Counted from the first letter of the stretch, positions 32,863 to 43,426 are shown. The stretch is 64,000 bases of DNA from Lentisphaeria bacterium (GCA_024405215.1 JAKSPB010000012.1:1-64000); one strand, 5' to 3'. The notes: generated from the sequence alone by a model not told the origin. Numbers and translations: made by a program.

Positions 32863-35061
32863 TCAGACCTCAATCAAGATTTCGCCGGGTGCGGCGGGGA
32901 AAGTGAGTTCCTGGCGGGCTGCATCCCACTGGCGCTCCTCAACCTCCACGCCATTGACCGTGATCCTTGCGGGAGCTTGTTCCAGGGCAACGCAGCAGAT
33001 CCATCGCTTGACCGCGCTGCCGGGAGCATCAGCGATGTTGATGCGAATGGAATTGCCGCAATCCTGCTGGGTGATTTCGGTTAACACATAGACACCGTTC
33101 TGATAGTCAAAGGAAACGCCATCGTCCTCGTAGAGCGCGAACCTGGTTTCTTTGGCATCGGGGAAGAGGTAGAGGCGGATTTCGTCCAAGGGCTTTTCGT
33201 GGCGATACTGCATCAGCGGCCCGAAGGGGATGATGGCGCCCCGGCGCACGAAAAGTCCGCCGCCGTATTCCTCAGGCCATTCGAGTTGGATGTCCGTCTC
33301 TCCCGGATAGGTCTTTCCGGTCCAGTAGTCCTTCCAGGCGCCTTCGGGCAGATAGATGTCATGTCTGTAGATTGTGACAAGCAAGTCGTTCCCCAGGAGG
33401 TATTCGTGGAGGATGTCGCGGCAGCGCCGGTCATCCTGGAACTCCAGCGTAAGAGGCCGCAGCAGCGGCAGTGCGGAGATTGTCGCCTCGCGCGCAGAGC
33501 TGTAGATGTATGGAATCAGCGTAGAACGCAACTGCGCATATCGCCTGTGCATTGCCAGGAGTTTGTCGCCCTGCAGCCACGGCATCCGGAAATAGCTCCA
33601 ACTGTTGATCTGGCTCCAGGGCTGGAGATAGCCGAAATGAACGCCTTCGGCTTCCGTGACCTCCATGTCGTTGGTGGCCCAGCAATGGCCAACCATGGCC
33701 GTATTGAGCATGGCGCCCAGAGTCACCAGGCGACCGCCGGTATCGCCCGTCCAGGTTCCGCTCCAGCTCTGGAAGCCAATCCATCCGCAAGGCGTGAAGA
33801 CCACAGGACGGCGATGCGTGTATTCCGCAAAGCCCTCCCACATCTGTCGGGAATAGAGCAGCGGATAGAGGTTGTGCATTTCGGCATCCACCATTCCGTT
33901 TCCAAAGAGGCGGTCTGGATGGGCGCAGACCTGGAAAGCGCCGTCCTGCTTGAAGAAATCCGCGCCCCAGTCCACGAATTTCTTGAGGTGCTGGAACCAG
34001 GGTTCCTCGGGTTTGGTGATCTTGTCGAAACGGATGGCTCCGGAGAGATGCAGATCCTCCTCGGCCGTCGCATCCAAAGCGCCAAGCTGATGGATATCCT
34101 TTTCCGGCAAAGCCTTCCGGACCTTCCGCTCCTCTTCGTAGGAGAGATCGTAGTCATTGCAGAGCCAGAGCTCCAGGTGATAGCCCATGCGCTTCAGCGT
34201 CCGGATGAACGTATCCCGGCAATCTTCCTTCAGCTGCCAATCCGGCAAGGGGAAACACTCCGTGCTCCAATTTTTTTCCGTGGATAGATCGTAACAGGTC
34301 TCCATCCATCCCGGTTCCAGGCCAATCAGGTCACAGGGAATGCCCTCGCGGCGCAGATTGACGGCGTCGTTCATCACCTCCGCGTCATTGGCCTGCGTAC
34401 GGCAGATGTACCAGAGACCGAAGGCCCATTCGGGAGGAAGCTTCGGCGCTCCCGTGAGAACTTCATACTGCCGCAGAAGCCCCTTGAAAGTCGGCGCGGC
34501 GAAAACGTAGAAATCCACCACGCGGCGCTCGTCCTGCCAGAAGAAGGCATCCGGCAGAGTCTTCGCCATGTCGAAATGGATGTAGTGGGTGGTGTTCACC
34601 ACAATGCCATAGCCCTCCGTGGACATGAAGAACGGGACGGGCAGATAGGACAGGACATTGCTGACCCAGCAAGTGGCGGTGTATCCACGGTGATAGAGGC
34701 GCGTCCGCGTCAAGTCGCCAAAGCCCACCCAGTCCTCGTCTGGCTTGGCCTGGAACGTGGCGTCCGCGGTCTTGGAACCGAATGCCAGCCCCGTCATGCG
34801 GAAGAGTTCTTTTCCCTGGATATTGATACAGGAAAAGAGGCCATCCGCCTGGGTGCACCGGAATGTCAGACCGCCGCCCTGCCAGGTCGTGCAAGCGCCG
34901 TCCTGTGTCTCCTGGACATCAAGAGGCGACGGCTCTTGGATGAACCGATAGCGGTTCAGCGCCGAATCCGCGAAATCCACCTTCCGGGGAACAATCTGGA
35001 TACGGGCAATGCCTTCTGCAAGAATACGGACGGCGATGTTCAAACCATTCTGGGTGAGCAT
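32863..35061 (-). CDS. Glycoside hydrolase family 31
   Basis: A 732-residue enzyme without a signal peptide. It has an N-terminal beta-sandwich (to about 190), then the GH31 barrel: PPEWAFGLWYICR, CDLIGLEPGWMETCYD, the nucleophile region GADFFKQDGAFQV (Asp in KQDG) and the acid/base region SGTWTGDTGG (Asp). C-terminal beta domains follow (LLVTIYRHDIYLPEGAWKDYWTG). GH31 covers alpha-glucosidases, alpha-xylosidases and sulfoquinovosidases; the KQDG form does not let me choose. It acts inside the cell on alpha-linked oligosaccharides. Confidence 0.88.
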   Translation of the reverse strand: MLTQNGLNIAVRILAEGIARIQIVPRKVDFADSALNRYRFIQEPSPLDVQETQDGACTTWQGGGLTFRCTQADGLFSCINIQGKELFRMTGLAFGSKTADATFQAKPDEDWVGFGDLTRTRLYHRGYTATCWVSNVLSYLPVPFFMSTEGYGIVVNTTHYIHFDMAKTLPDAFFWQDERRVVDFYVFAAPTFKGLLRQYEVLTGAPKLPPEWAFGLWYICRTQANDAEVMNDAVNLRREGIPCDLIGLEPGWMETCYDLSTEKNWSTECFPLPDWQLKEDCRDTFIRTLKRMGYHLELWLCNDYDLSYEEERKVRKALPEKDIHQLGALDATAEEDLHLSGAIRFDKITKPEEPWFQHLKKFVDWGADFFKQDGAFQVCAHPDRLFGNGMVDAEMHNLYPLLYSRQMWEGFAEYTHRRPVVFTPCGWIGFQSWSGTWTGDTGGRLVTLGAMLNTAMVGHCWATNDMEVTEAEGVHFGYLQPWSQINSWSYFRMPWLQGDKLLAMHRRYAQLRSTLIPYIYSSAREATISALPLLRPLTLEFQDDRRCRDILHEYLLGNDLLVTIYRHDIYLPEGAWKDYWTGKTYPGETDIQLEWPEEYGGGLFVRRGAIIPFGPLMQYRHEKPLDEIRLYLFPDAKETRFALYEDDGVSFDYQNGVYVLTEITQQDCGNSIRINIADAPGSAVKRWICCVALEQAPARITVNGVEVEERQWDAARQELTFPAAPGEILIEV

Positions 35062-35178
35062 AATAAATCGGGAAAATGATAAACCTCAGTTTTTCGCAGA
35101 GTGGAAAAATTACAAAATAAGCCCTCTGTGGCACGGATACCGCAGAGGGCGCAAAGAACAGACGTTCAGACGGGAAAA

Positions 35179-35886
35179 CTACTGGTTGGCGACATCGAAC
35201 TTCCAGATCTTATCAAAGTCGTCATCGAACTCTTCGGGCTTCAGGCTGACCGTATGGCCATCCATGTACACATAGTTGGCGCCGGAGGCGTGACCTTCCT
35301 TATTGAAGATGTTGTTATTCTCAACACCACCATAGACATTGGCCTGGACCTGCGCCGTTGCAGTATCGTTGGAGAGTTTTCCGCCTTCGGCCAGGCTGAT
35401 GACGCCGGCGGGATTCTTGATGGCGCTGACATTCAGCCAGTCCTTCAGAATTTCCGCATACTTTGTCTTGGTATTGTCATTGCAGAACCAGTGGACGCCC
35501 TTCTTGACGGTAACGCCACCGTTGACCACATAGCTCATGTGGATGTCGCTATTCTTAGTCTTGCTAACCTTTACATTGGAAATGGGAGTGCCTTCATTGT
35601 CATCCACAGGGCAGATGAAGATTTTTTCGCTCTGACCCACATAGTCCCACATGGAGAAAAAGTAGTTGTAAATGTCGTCAAGGCCTTGTGCAGGCACGGT
35701 CTTGTTCTTGTTGTCGATGGAGAAGAGAGCTTCGGCCTTTCCCAGCTGGGAGAGGTTGTTCAAGCAAGCGGTGTTCTGAGCCGTGGCACGGGCACGACCG
35801 ATAGCAGGAAGCATCAGGCCGGCCAGGATGGCAATGATGGCAATTACCGTCAGAAGTTCAATCAGGGTAAAGGTGTTCTTTTTCAT
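35179..35886 (-). CDS. Prepilin-type protein with H-X9-DG motif
   Basis: A 235-residue pilin-like protein that starts at ATG 35886 with GAGGA upstream. MKKNT is followed by [32 protein letters not shown]. Near the C-terminus [13 protein letters not shown] fits the H-X9-DG signature of prepilin-type processing-associated proteins, which are abundant in PVC bacteria and abundant surface or pilus subunits by inference. It lies between the GH31 gene and the GspG-like genes, all leftward. Confidence 0.85.
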   Translation of the reverse strand: MKKNTFTLIELLTVIAIIAILAGLMLPAIGRARATAQNTACLNNLSQLGKAEALFSIDNKNKTVPAQGLDDIYNYFFSMWDYVGQSEKIFICPVDDNEGTPISNVKVSKTKNSDIHMSYVVNGGVTVKKGVHWFCNDNTKTKYAEILKDWLNVSAIKNPAGVISLAEGGKLSNDTATAQVQANVYGGVENNNIFNKEGHASGANYVYMDGHTVSLKPEEFDDDFDKIWKFDVANQ

Positions 35887-35942
35887 GGTATTTTTCCTCA
35901 AGTTTATGGTTTTGTGGTATTACTTTCTAACGCTAGAAAACT

Positions 35943-36560
35943 CTAGTGGGTCTCGGGACTCCAGGTCCCATTGGCCTTGTCCCAGAGAACGGGGATGGAG
36001 AAGACATTGTCCGCATTCTTGTCGTCATCGGCATCATCATCGGAATCACCATCCGCGCCCTTGGACCAGATGACGATGTCCTTGTGAAGGATGCCATTGG
36101 AAGGCTTGTCCAGACCGTGCGGCCAATCGTCATCAGCAACTTTGATTTTGCCGTCGCCGGTGGTGTCAATGAGAATTGCATAGTTGTTTCCCCAAGGATC
36201 TGTGAATTCGCCTTGAGTATTGCCCTGGACTTCCAGGAAGGCGATCTTGCGGGGATTCATCTTCTTGGAAGAGATTTCCAGATTTTCCCCCTGGAGGATA
36301 CGAATCAACTTCTCGTATGCATCATCGTCCTTGAGAGTCTTATCGTCAGAACCTTCAGTGAAACACTTGAGGGGGAGGAGGCCATAGGTGGTCTCGTAGT
36401 TCTTGAGGGCGTTGACCAGGGTGGTCATTTCGGCCTGGGCCTTGGCGGTCTCGGCCTTCTTGATGGCGGAGGTGGTCACGGGAATCGCGATGGCCGCCAG
36501 AATGACAATGATGGCGATGGCCATCAGCAATTCAATCAGGGTGAAATGTTGCTTGTTCAT
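35943..36560 (-). CDS. GspG-like pseudopilin
   Basis: A 205-residue protein. MNKQH is followed by FTLIELLMAIAIIVILAAIAIP, then AKAQAEMTTLVNALKNYETTYG and the calcium-site region FTDPWGNNYAIL typical of the major type II pseudopilin GspG. The C-terminal half has an acidic Asp-rich stretch (GADGDSDDDADDD), unusual for GspG and possibly metal-binding. It is the second of two adjacent GspG-like genes behind the large cassette. Confidence 0.83.
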   Translation of the reverse strand: MNKQHFTLIELLMAIAIIVILAAIAIPVTTSAIKKAETAKAQAEMTTLVNALKNYETTYGLLPLKCFTEGSDDKTLKDDDAYEKLIRILQGENLEISSKKMNPRKIAFLEVQGNTQGEFTDPWGNNYAILIDTTGDGKIKVADDDWPHGLDKPSNGILHKDIVIWSKGADGDSDDDADDDKNADNVFSIPVLWDKANGTWSPETH

Positions 36561-36629
36561 GGTTGTGTGGGAGTGGGTATGTGTTCTATTGTTTTTCGTT
36601 GGTTTTCTATCAGCCTAGCCGACAAATAC

Positions 36630-37121
36630 CTACCGGGCGGTATCCCAGTTGGTGATGTCGTCGTCGGACGTCTGGTCAGAAGCTCCCTTGACGCCATCGG
36701 GTCCCTTGGACCAGAGGTCGAAGGCGCTGCGGTTGTGGTCGCCGGGGCACTTGTACTGGAAAGCATTTCCCCAAGGATCATCGTAAGTCGTTGACGAATT
36801 AGAAATTCCTTCCAGTTCTATGAAGTCCTTCTCGGAATTCTTATCGAAGAAATCATACTTGTTACTCCCAAACACCAGCTTCAGCTTGCCGGAATCCAGC
36901 AAGAACTTCACATCGCTGGCGGAAGTGCAGGGCGGATAGTATCCCTTCTCGGAATGGAACTTCTCCAGGGCAGCGGAGAGGATCTGGATGGACGCCTGGG
37001 CCTTGGCGCTGTCGGCCTTGCGGCCTGCGAAGCCCACGCCGCCGATGAGAATGCCTGCCAGGATGACGATGATCGCAATGACGACCAGGACTTCAGTCAG
37101 AGTGAAACTACGGGATTTCAT
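36630..37121 (-). CDS. GspG-like pseudopilin
   Basis: A 163-residue protein. MKSRS is followed by FTLTEVLVVIAIIVILAGILIGGVG, then AKAQASIQILSAALEKFHSEKGYYPP and YDDPWGNAFQYKCPG, the GspG pattern including the Asp-Pro-Trp-Gly loop. It begins 15 bp after the stop of cassette protein A and is probably co-transcribed with it. It is a paralogue of the neighbouring gene at 35943-36560. Confidence 0.85.
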   Translation of the reverse strand: MKSRSFTLTEVLVVIAIIVILAGILIGGVGFAGRKADSAKAQASIQILSAALEKFHSEKGYYPPCTSASDVKFLLDSGKLKLVFGSNKYDFFDKNSEKDFIELEGISNSSTTYDDPWGNAFQYKCPGDHNRSAFDLWSKGPDGVKGASDQTSDDDITNWDTAR

Positions 37122-37136
37122 GATTATGTCAATCGT

Positions 37137-40100
37137 TTAGAGAACCTGGGATTTCAGAACCGTGATCTTGCCGAACCAGCAGTCGCGAAGAAGCGTGACG
37201 AGGCGGACTTCCGTTGAGAGAATTGAATACCAATCGCCTGTGCTGCCGCCGATCTGAACGGGATTGGCCAGCTGCTTTCTGTATTCGACTCCGTCTGTGC
37301 CGGAAGGCATTGCATTGTTGTCCATAATCCATTTCAGATTCTGGCCGACAGCAATGACCGTATAGGTCTCGTAGCGCGTCGACATGATGCCTGCCGTGCA
37401 GCCGATGAGGGACTCCGCCTGGCGGTCGTTGCATTCCAGGGTGCTGGAGGTGGAGGTAACCCCGCCGTTCACATCCACGAAGTTGAAGAACGCCTGGACG
37501 GGACTCCAGGACTGCGCTTTCTTCATGACCCCTGCGGCATTACTGTAACCGCCGAAATCGCCGTTGCCAGGGATTCGGAACCGGAATGTCGTATCTTCAA
37601 GATTCTCCGTGGGATCGCTCCACGCCTCGTCAACGTAATCCTTGAAGTAATCATTTCTGACTACTTTGTTCGTCGTCGGGTCAAGCATTCCGTTGGCGTA
37701 GATCAAAGTGTCTTCGCCATTAGGATTTGAGGGAATGTTCGCGAAGAGGAAACGATAGGCGGGCGCATTGAAGCAGTTGGGGTTGAAACGCCCGCGGACG
37801 CCGCCTTCGTTGGAGAGTTCGTTGAGGCAGAGATAATCCAGAAGCCAGCTGTCGCCGTCTTCGTACTTGTGCGTGACTGCGCCGGCGCTGTCCGTTCCGA
37901 ACTTCTTCAAGTTGATGGTCTGTCCTTCCACGCCGCGGTGGATGGCGCCCAGCTGCCACAGGGAAGTGAAGGGATAGTTGGGAATGAAGTAGGTGGAAAG
38001 CGTGGTATCCATCTTGCTGGACGCATAACCTGATGAAATCGTGACACTCATGCTGCCCGGATTGAAATCCGGTTCCCAGTCCTTCTCGACAGATGGATCG
38101 TCGTTCTTCAGAGCATCTTCCACCGTCGCCATGGAGGCCTTGGCAAAAATTCCGCAGCACCACTCATCGTTTGGCGTATCGGAATCGACTTTCTTCACGA
38201 AATTCTTTCCATACTGCGTAGCCGCAATGCCCGACGTAGTAACGCCCGAATTTTGATCTTGTTCTTTGTAGAATTTTTCCCTTTCGTTGGTGGAACTATC
38301 AGAGAAGCATGTCCCTGCAGAGGCGTATTCGGGGTTTTTGTTCCCGATGGAAACCCACTGGCTGGACTTGTGATTCAGGCGGGGGTCCTTGCAGGTGATG
38401 CCATTCACCGTAGTCATTTGGGCGAATGGCTCAACGGCTCTCAAAGCCGTCTTGTTTAGCGCCTCGTTATTCATAGTCCCGTAAACAACGCTATAATCCG
38501 ATGTACTTGCATCGGAATAGACAAGCTCGGAAATTTCATTCGTAACGGCGAAATCCTGTGCCATCACAACAACTTTTTCGATTTTGACGGCATATCCAGA
38601 CCCAACTTGCCAGTAATATTTTTTCGTACCGACGCCAATCAGGGAATCCGTATCTCCCAAAACGCCCGGACTAACAAGAATGTTCAAGTAGTCTAACGGG
38701 TTCGCCATGATTCTGACGGACTGGTTTTCCAATTCATCGAACGTACGGTTTACATTAGTCTCTTTCATGTCGATGACAAACGAGAAATTGTCCGACGAAA
38801 AATCCACAGTGCCGTCCAACAGTCCATACTGTCCTGGATTCGGAGTCTGCGTATTTGGAATAACATTCACGCAACCTGAGTCTGTGAACTTGCCAGAGTT
38901 GTTCATGAACAAAACGACATTGCTCATCACTTCTACGGGAGGAGCTCCTGCCGCTGAAACGGTAACCGTCTTTTCTTTCGCCAAAATGAACGGCTTGAGT
39001 TTTCCCTGAACAATGACTCGGTAATTTTGGTTTGCGGTAATCTTTTCGTTGAAGAAATTCTGCAAAGACAAAGTCACAACCGGCTGGAAAGCCATGGTCG
39101 ACTGCAAACCAGAAGTGCTCCAGTGATCTACCTTCAGAACCGGATTGCCCGACGGAGCCTCCGTGCACATTCCGCAAGTATTCGCGGCGTTCGGCGTATT
39201 GAAAGTCACGTTGACGCCGACGATGGCGGGAACGCGCTCGTTGCCGCAGTAGGTGGGTTCGGGAATATCCAAGGTCAACGGTAAACCGCCCAAAGGAGAC
39301 AGCTGCGTTCCGCCATAGGTTGTATTGAAATCCAGCTTTGCTGGAGTACTTGAACCGTCTCCAGCCCAGTAAGTCACATTGTTGTCCGAATCACAGAAGT
39401 CCACCATGTTGGCAAAGACCTGCGGAGTAAGGTCATTGCTTGAATCGTCCTGGAAGAGATAATGCGCGGAAGCGGTATTGTCATAGTTGATTCCCAGATG
39501 CTTCTGGAAGAAGTGCTCCGTCCATGTCTTTATGTCCGTGTCATTGCTTGCGGAACGCATCTTTCCGCTGATGATATCCCAAGTAATGTCATTGGAAGTT
39601 GAGAAGTCGCAGGTGGTTTCATCGCAATAAAGCCCCCACGGATAAGCGATATTCGCCTTCTTCAGGAAATTGCTGCCGCTGGAAGTGATGGAATCCATAG
39701 ATGTAATCGCGCCATCCAGGAGTTCATCCTGCAACTCACCTTCAGAAGCATATTGGCCGTTGAACCTGAGTTCCTTGTCTTCCGCGCCAGAAGAGACGCC
39801 ATAGACAAAAAGGTCCTTATCCTTGAAGTCCGCACCTACAACGCTGCTTTCTGTCAGCATGTCGTAGTTGAACCAGCGTGAAGGTCTGCCTGCCACGCCG
39901 CGCTCCAGATTGTCCTTGTAGATGGGAGCGTTTGAAACCACGCGTGTCTGGAGTTCCTGCGGATGGATGCCGTACTGGACAGTTTCGGTCTCGGTTATAT
40001 CTCCATTGTCGAACAAATTATCAACCTTGTTGTCCGAATCATAAGTATAACCCATGACGGCGTATGTGCTCGTGCCGACATCGACAGCGGTACCGTCAGT

Positions 40101-40991
40101 TGCGATTTCGGGAGCGTTTCCTGAAGCAGGGATTACCAGCACACCATCTTCTACCGCGGTGGTATGTGCGCTACCCCCTAAATCGGGCATGACAAGCTGA
40201 TTGATGTCAAATTTCGAGCCTTCGGAGAAAGCGACATACCCATAGCGCGAAACGATGTGGGTGTCAGCGTCCTTCGTCGTTCTGAACTGGAGCTGATTGG
40301 CGGGATCGTCTCTCAGGAGGGCTTCGAAATGGTTGGTCGTACCATCATTCGTCGCCTGGAGATATGCCATGCCAAGGCGTGTATTGGCCACGATTTCATA
40401 GAGGCTGTTATCGCCTTCCGAAGCAACCTCATCGTATGGAGTAGTGGTGTCGCCGTGGGTATAATAGAGCGACTGATACGAGCGGTTATAGTATTTTTCG
40501 GAAGCGGCTGGATCGTAATCGATGCCGAAAGGCGTGTTCGCGTGGCCCCTTGGCGAGAGTTCGCCGTAGAGGCAGAGTTCTTTCCAATCATTAGTGGCAT
40601 CCACATATCCGACGTAAGGCTGGAGACCAAGCAAATCCGTCGGGTCGCTGCTTCCTGCATCGCCATAGAAATATTTATCTGGAGCAGAAGCATTCAGCGT
40701 GGACATGGACTGGTCGATGGCCGCGCTGTCAGGCATATTGGCTTCCAAAGCCGAATTCGTCAGCAAATTGCCTTTGTTCTGGAAAAGGGAAATCACCTGC
40801 TCAACGGAAGTGGCGGCGGATTCGGAAAGCAACTGCGCCTGTACCTGGTCCGCCTTGGCATCTGCGACAGTCTTGGCGTTTCTGCTGGTGACAGCGAAAA
40901 CCATTGCCAGTATCAGCACTACCGAAAGGATTCCAAGCACCATCAGAATGGCGGAACCCCGTTCATCTGGATTTCTATGGATGGTCTGCAT
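37137..40991 (-). CDS. Verru_Chthon cassette protein A-like giant pilin-like protein
   Basis: A 1,284-residue protein. After the leader MQTIHRNPDERG comes SAILMVLGILSVVLILAMVF, a GspK/PilX-type transmembrane helix without Glu5. SESAATSVEQVISLF follows, then more than 1,200 residues of Asn/Thr/Ser-rich extracytoplasmic sequence. Very long proteins of this type are the A member of a four-gene pilin-like cassette first named in Verrucomicrobium and Chthoniobacter. The three following entries supply the other members. Family assignment is from architecture and neighbourhood. The cassette's function is unknown; by analogy with GspK the protein may cap a pseudopilus. Confidence 0.72.
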   Translation of the reverse strand: MQTIHRNPDERGSAILMVLGILSVVLILAMVFAVTSRNAKTVADAKADQVQAQLLSESAATSVEQVISLFQNKGNLLTNSALEANMPDSAAIDQSMSTLNASAPDKYFYGDAGSSDPTDLLGLQPYVGYVDATNDWKELCLYGELSPRGHANTPFGIDYDPAASEKYYNRSYQSLYYTHGDTTTPYDEVASEGDNSLYEIVANTRLGMAYLQATNDGTTNHFEALLRDDPANQLQFRTTKDADTHIVSRYGYVAFSEGSKFDINQLVMPDLGGSAHTTAVEDGVLVIPASGNAPEIATDGTAVDVGTSTYAVMGYTYDSDNKVDNLFDNGDITETETVQYGIHPQELQTRVVSNAPIYKDNLERGVAGRPSRWFNYDMLTESSVVGADFKDKDLFVYGVSSGAEDKELRFNGQYASEGELQDELLDGAITSMDSITSSGSNFLKKANIAYPWGLYCDETTCDFSTSNDITWDIISGKMRSASNDTDIKTWTEHFFQKHLGINYDNTASAHYLFQDDSSNDLTPQVFANMVDFCDSDNNVTYWAGDGSSTPAKLDFNTTYGGTQLSPLGGLPLTLDIPEPTYCGNERVPAIVGVNVTFNTPNAANTCGMCTEAPSGNPVLKVDHWSTSGLQSTMAFQPVVTLSLQNFFNEKITANQNYRVIVQGKLKPFILAKEKTVTVSAAGAPPVEVMSNVVLFMNNSGKFTDSGCVNVIPNTQTPNPGQYGLLDGTVDFSSDNFSFVIDMKETNVNRTFDELENQSVRIMANPLDYLNILVSPGVLGDTDSLIGVGTKKYYWQVGSGYAVKIEKVVVMAQDFAVTNEISELVYSDASTSDYSVVYGTMNNEALNKTALRAVEPFAQMTTVNGITCKDPRLNHKSSQWVSIGNKNPEYASAGTCFSDSSTNEREKFYKEQDQNSGVTTSGIAATQYGKNFVKKVDSDTPNDEWCCGIFAKASMATVEDALKNDDPSVEKDWEPDFNPGSMSVTISSGYASSKMDTTLSTYFIPNYPFTSLWQLGAIHRGVEGQTINLKKFGTDSAGAVTHKYEDGDSWLLDYLCLNELSNEGGVRGRFNPNCFNAPAYRFLFANIPSNPNGEDTLIYANGMLDPTTNKVVRNDYFKDYVDEAWSDPTENLEDTTFRFRIPGNGDFGGYSNAAGVMKKAQSWSPVQAFFNFVDVNGGVTSTSSTLECNDRQAESLIGCTAGIMSTRYETYTVIAVGQNLKWIMDNNAMPSGTDGVEYRKQLANPVQIGGSTGDWYSILSTEVRLVTLLRDCWFGKITVLKSQVL

Positions 40992-41153
40992 GGTTAAATT
41001 ACCTATGTCTATGCCTTCGTATTTCAGAAGGCTTTCGTTATTTCTAATTTCAGGAGGAGCGGGAGCAGCTCTTAAGGAAAAAATGTCATCTCATTCTGCC
41101 GTGAGCGCAGGACATTCATGCGTCCTTGAAACGCGCACTGTGAAAGCACCGAA

Positions 41154-41960
41154 CTACTTCTTCACAAGGAAGACGCGAGAGAAGGTCCTGTTCGTGTCTT
41201 CGGAATTCGCGGCGCCATTGCGCAGATTGAGCGGAACGGAAAAGACGACATTCACGCGAATGTATTTCGGAACGGACGGAATGAATGCGCTGGTATGAGG
41301 ACTGTTGTCTTCATCCACAGCCGCGTCGGAGAAAATCTGTATTGACTCGATGTTTTCGGCGACGAGATAGTCGTCTTGAGAAGAGGGCGCCACGCAATAC
41401 CAGTCAGGAGAAAGGGCGTTTTCGCCAGCAATGTTTTTTGTCGGCAGACCGGTGGTGGTGCTCAATTCCAGATCGGTAATTCTGTCCCAAGTGGAAACAT
41501 TCGTCTCGAAGCGGTAAAGCTTGCCGATGCTGTCCTCGTCTGTAGGATCCTTGGGTTCAAAATGATAGCGGACGCCGTAGATGAGAGAACGTCCGCTGCC
41601 AGGCGTATAGTTTTCAATTCCGTCAGTCGCCTGGGTGAAGAAGCAGAAGTCCTCAAGATTTTTGCCCGAAGTCGCAAACGGCGTGTCATTTGCGGACGTT
41701 CCGTCTGTGTGGCGGCAGTACCAGCCGGACTGCGCATCGAGATCTTCATACGCCTCAACGATGTAGATGTGCTCCAAATCCTCTTTCAACAGAGAGAAGA
41801 TGGCATCCGCCTGAGCGGACATCTCGGTGCGGGCGGTATTGGCCGCCCAGATTTTCTGTGCGGAACCCGTGAATTGCAGGAGAAACCCCATCATGATGAC
41901 CAGAACCGCGACTGCGACCAGGATTTCCAGGAGGGTGAAATTATGCTTGATTTTGTTCAT
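41154..41960 (-). CDS. Verru_Chthon cassette protein C-like pseudopilin
   Basis: A 268-residue prepilin-type protein that starts at ATG 41960 (AGGAGG upstream). MNKIKHN is followed by FTLLEILVAVAVLVIMMGFLLQFTGSAQKIW, and ARTEMSAQADAIFSLLKEDL resembles GspJ-like helices. A beta-rich domain follows, ending YIRVNVVFSVPL. Position between B and A fits cassette member C. Residue -1 of the predicted cleavage site is Asn. Confidence 0.72.
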   Translation of the reverse strand: MNKIKHNFTLLEILVAVAVLVIMMGFLLQFTGSAQKIWAANTARTEMSAQADAIFSLLKEDLEHIYIVEAYEDLDAQSGWYCRHTDGTSANDTPFATSGKNLEDFCFFTQATDGIENYTPGSGRSLIYGVRYHFEPKDPTDEDSIGKLYRFETNVSTWDRITDLELSTTTGLPTKNIAGENALSPDWYCVAPSSQDDYLVAENIESIQIFSDAAVDEDNSPHTSAFIPSVPKYIRVNVVFSVPLNLRNGAANSEDTNRTFSRVFLVKK

Positions 41961-41979
41961 TGCAGTTTTCCTCCTCGCT

Positions 41980-42642
41980 TTAGTAGGCCTTGAAGACATT
42001 CAAGGAGAAGTCCCGCTTGTGCCTCTTTTCGTATGCAAGTTCGGCGGGCCAGGAGATTTCCACATGCAGCTCTGCGGCGAATGGCATCTTGACAGTTCCC
42101 GCATACACAGGCTTGGCATAAATGCTTGCGTAGCAGTTGAAGTCCGAGTACTTGCTGCCGCCTGTTCCCGAAGTGAAATCGACGTGATAGACTCTTCCGT
42201 AGTCACTTCCGTAGTGAAGCGGCGTGATTGTCGTGCCGTCATTCGTCAGGAAAGTATCTATTACGTTTGCAATTTTGCTGCCACTGGTGTATCCGAAGCC
42301 CGTTTTCAGATCGTATTGCTTGCTGCTGTCCTCAAAATCACCAGGGGCAGTTGCAGTTGGCGTCTCTGGACTGTATGAAGAGGGATTAGTGATGTTCCAT
42401 TTTGTAAAAGCCTGGAAAGCCTGGAAACCACCTGCCGCCGTATCTTCCTCGATGCACATTTTGGCGAACGAGAGAATCTGGTCGGCGGTGTTGGAGGCGT
42501 AAGAGGCCATGGCGGCATCGCGGGAGGCGTTGGCGCCAATGGGGAAGAAAACCATCAGGCTGCAGATGCCGATGACGCAGATTCCCATGGCGATGAGAAC
42601 CTCGACCAGCGTGAAAGAGTGTTTGCGAAGGAGTTTTTTCAT
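41980..42642 (-). CDS. Verru_Chthon cassette protein B-like pseudopilin
   Basis: A 220-residue prepilin-type protein with AGGAGG before ATG 42642. MKKLLRKHS is followed by FTLVEVLIAMGICVIGICSLMVFFPIG and ANASRDAAMASYASNTADQI, a GspI/PilV-like pattern. In the cassette this corresponds to member B. It ends 19 bp before the start of the C-like gene. Confidence 0.72.
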   Translation of the reverse strand: MKKLLRKHSFTLVEVLIAMGICVIGICSLMVFFPIGANASRDAAMASYASNTADQILSFAKMCIEEDTAAGGFQAFQAFTKWNITNPSSYSPETPTATAPGDFEDSSKQYDLKTGFGYTSGSKIANVIDTFLTNDGTTITPLHYGSDYGRVYHVDFTSGTGGSKYSDFNCYASIYAKPVYAGTVKMPFAAELHVEISWPAELAYEKRHKRDFSLNVFKAY

Positions 42643-42659
42643 AGTCGTATATCCTCCTG

Positions 42660-43385
42660 TTACTCTTTGGTTGTTACGGCGCCAGTATAGCGGTTCACCT
42701 TGGCGACGAGCTTGTTGTCCACGTTGAATTTGGTCACCAGCGTGGAAGAATTGGTATTTTCCGTGATGACGCCTTCGCGGACCTGCACTTTAGGACTTAC
42801 GCCGGAATTCACAGGACGGCCGTTCTTCTGGAAGATAATGGCCAGTTTGAAGTCATGCTTGCCTTTGAAAAGCAACTGTTTTTCGTCATCCGAAGTTTGC
42901 GCCGTGACATCGGGATCTTCGGTCCCGTCATAGACGTCTTTCACAGTTTCCGAGGCAATCAGGCCATCAGTAGTATCTTTTGCCTCGGACTGGATGGTGT
43001 CAACCGTGGCCGTGGGGAAGAAGGCCCCCTGGGGGAGATATTCCCATTTGCTTCCTTCGACCCATCCGTCGAAAACCCAATCCGTTCCATTCTGCTTGAC
43101 GTATGCGCAACGGAAGGTACGCAAGGCCACAGGATCCTTCAGTTCCTCGCTATAAGATGAGGAAATGTTGTAATCCGGGAAGAGCACGGCCACAGGACGG
43201 CGCCGGGCGCAGGCGTGTGTCCGGGCCATGTTGAGCTGGGATGTGACGAGGCGGTTGCCATAGGAAACCGCGTTGCCTGTCATCAGGCGGTTATAGGCAG
43301 GAACAGTAATTCCGGCAATCACCGAAATCACAACGATGACGGTGAGGATTTCAATCAACGTGAATGGGCGGTTGGTTCTTGTCAT
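42660..43385 (-). CDS. Verru_Chthon cassette protein D-like pseudopilin
   Basis: A 241-residue prepilin-type protein. ATG 43385 is preferred because GGGAGG lies just upstream; the frame is open for 37 more codons through a repeat region. MTRTNRP is followed by FTLIEILTVIVVISVIAGITVPAYN, then VTSQLNMARTHACARRRPVAVLF, a GspH/FimT-like arrangement. It is the first gene of the D-B-C-A order here. Confidence 0.74.
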   Translation of the reverse strand: MTRTNRPFTLIEILTVIVVISVIAGITVPAYNRLMTGNAVSYGNRLVTSQLNMARTHACARRRPVAVLFPDYNISSSYSEELKDPVALRTFRCAYVKQNGTDWVFDGWVEGSKWEYLPQGAFFPTATVDTIQSEAKDTTDGLIASETVKDVYDGTEDPDVTAQTSDDEKQLLFKGKHDFKLAIIFQKNGRPVNSGVSPKVQVREGVITENTNSSTLVTKFNVDNKLVAKVNRYTGAVTTKE

Positions 43386-43426
43386 GTATGACCTCCCGCC
43401 GAAAGACGAAAAAAAAGGAAACTTAT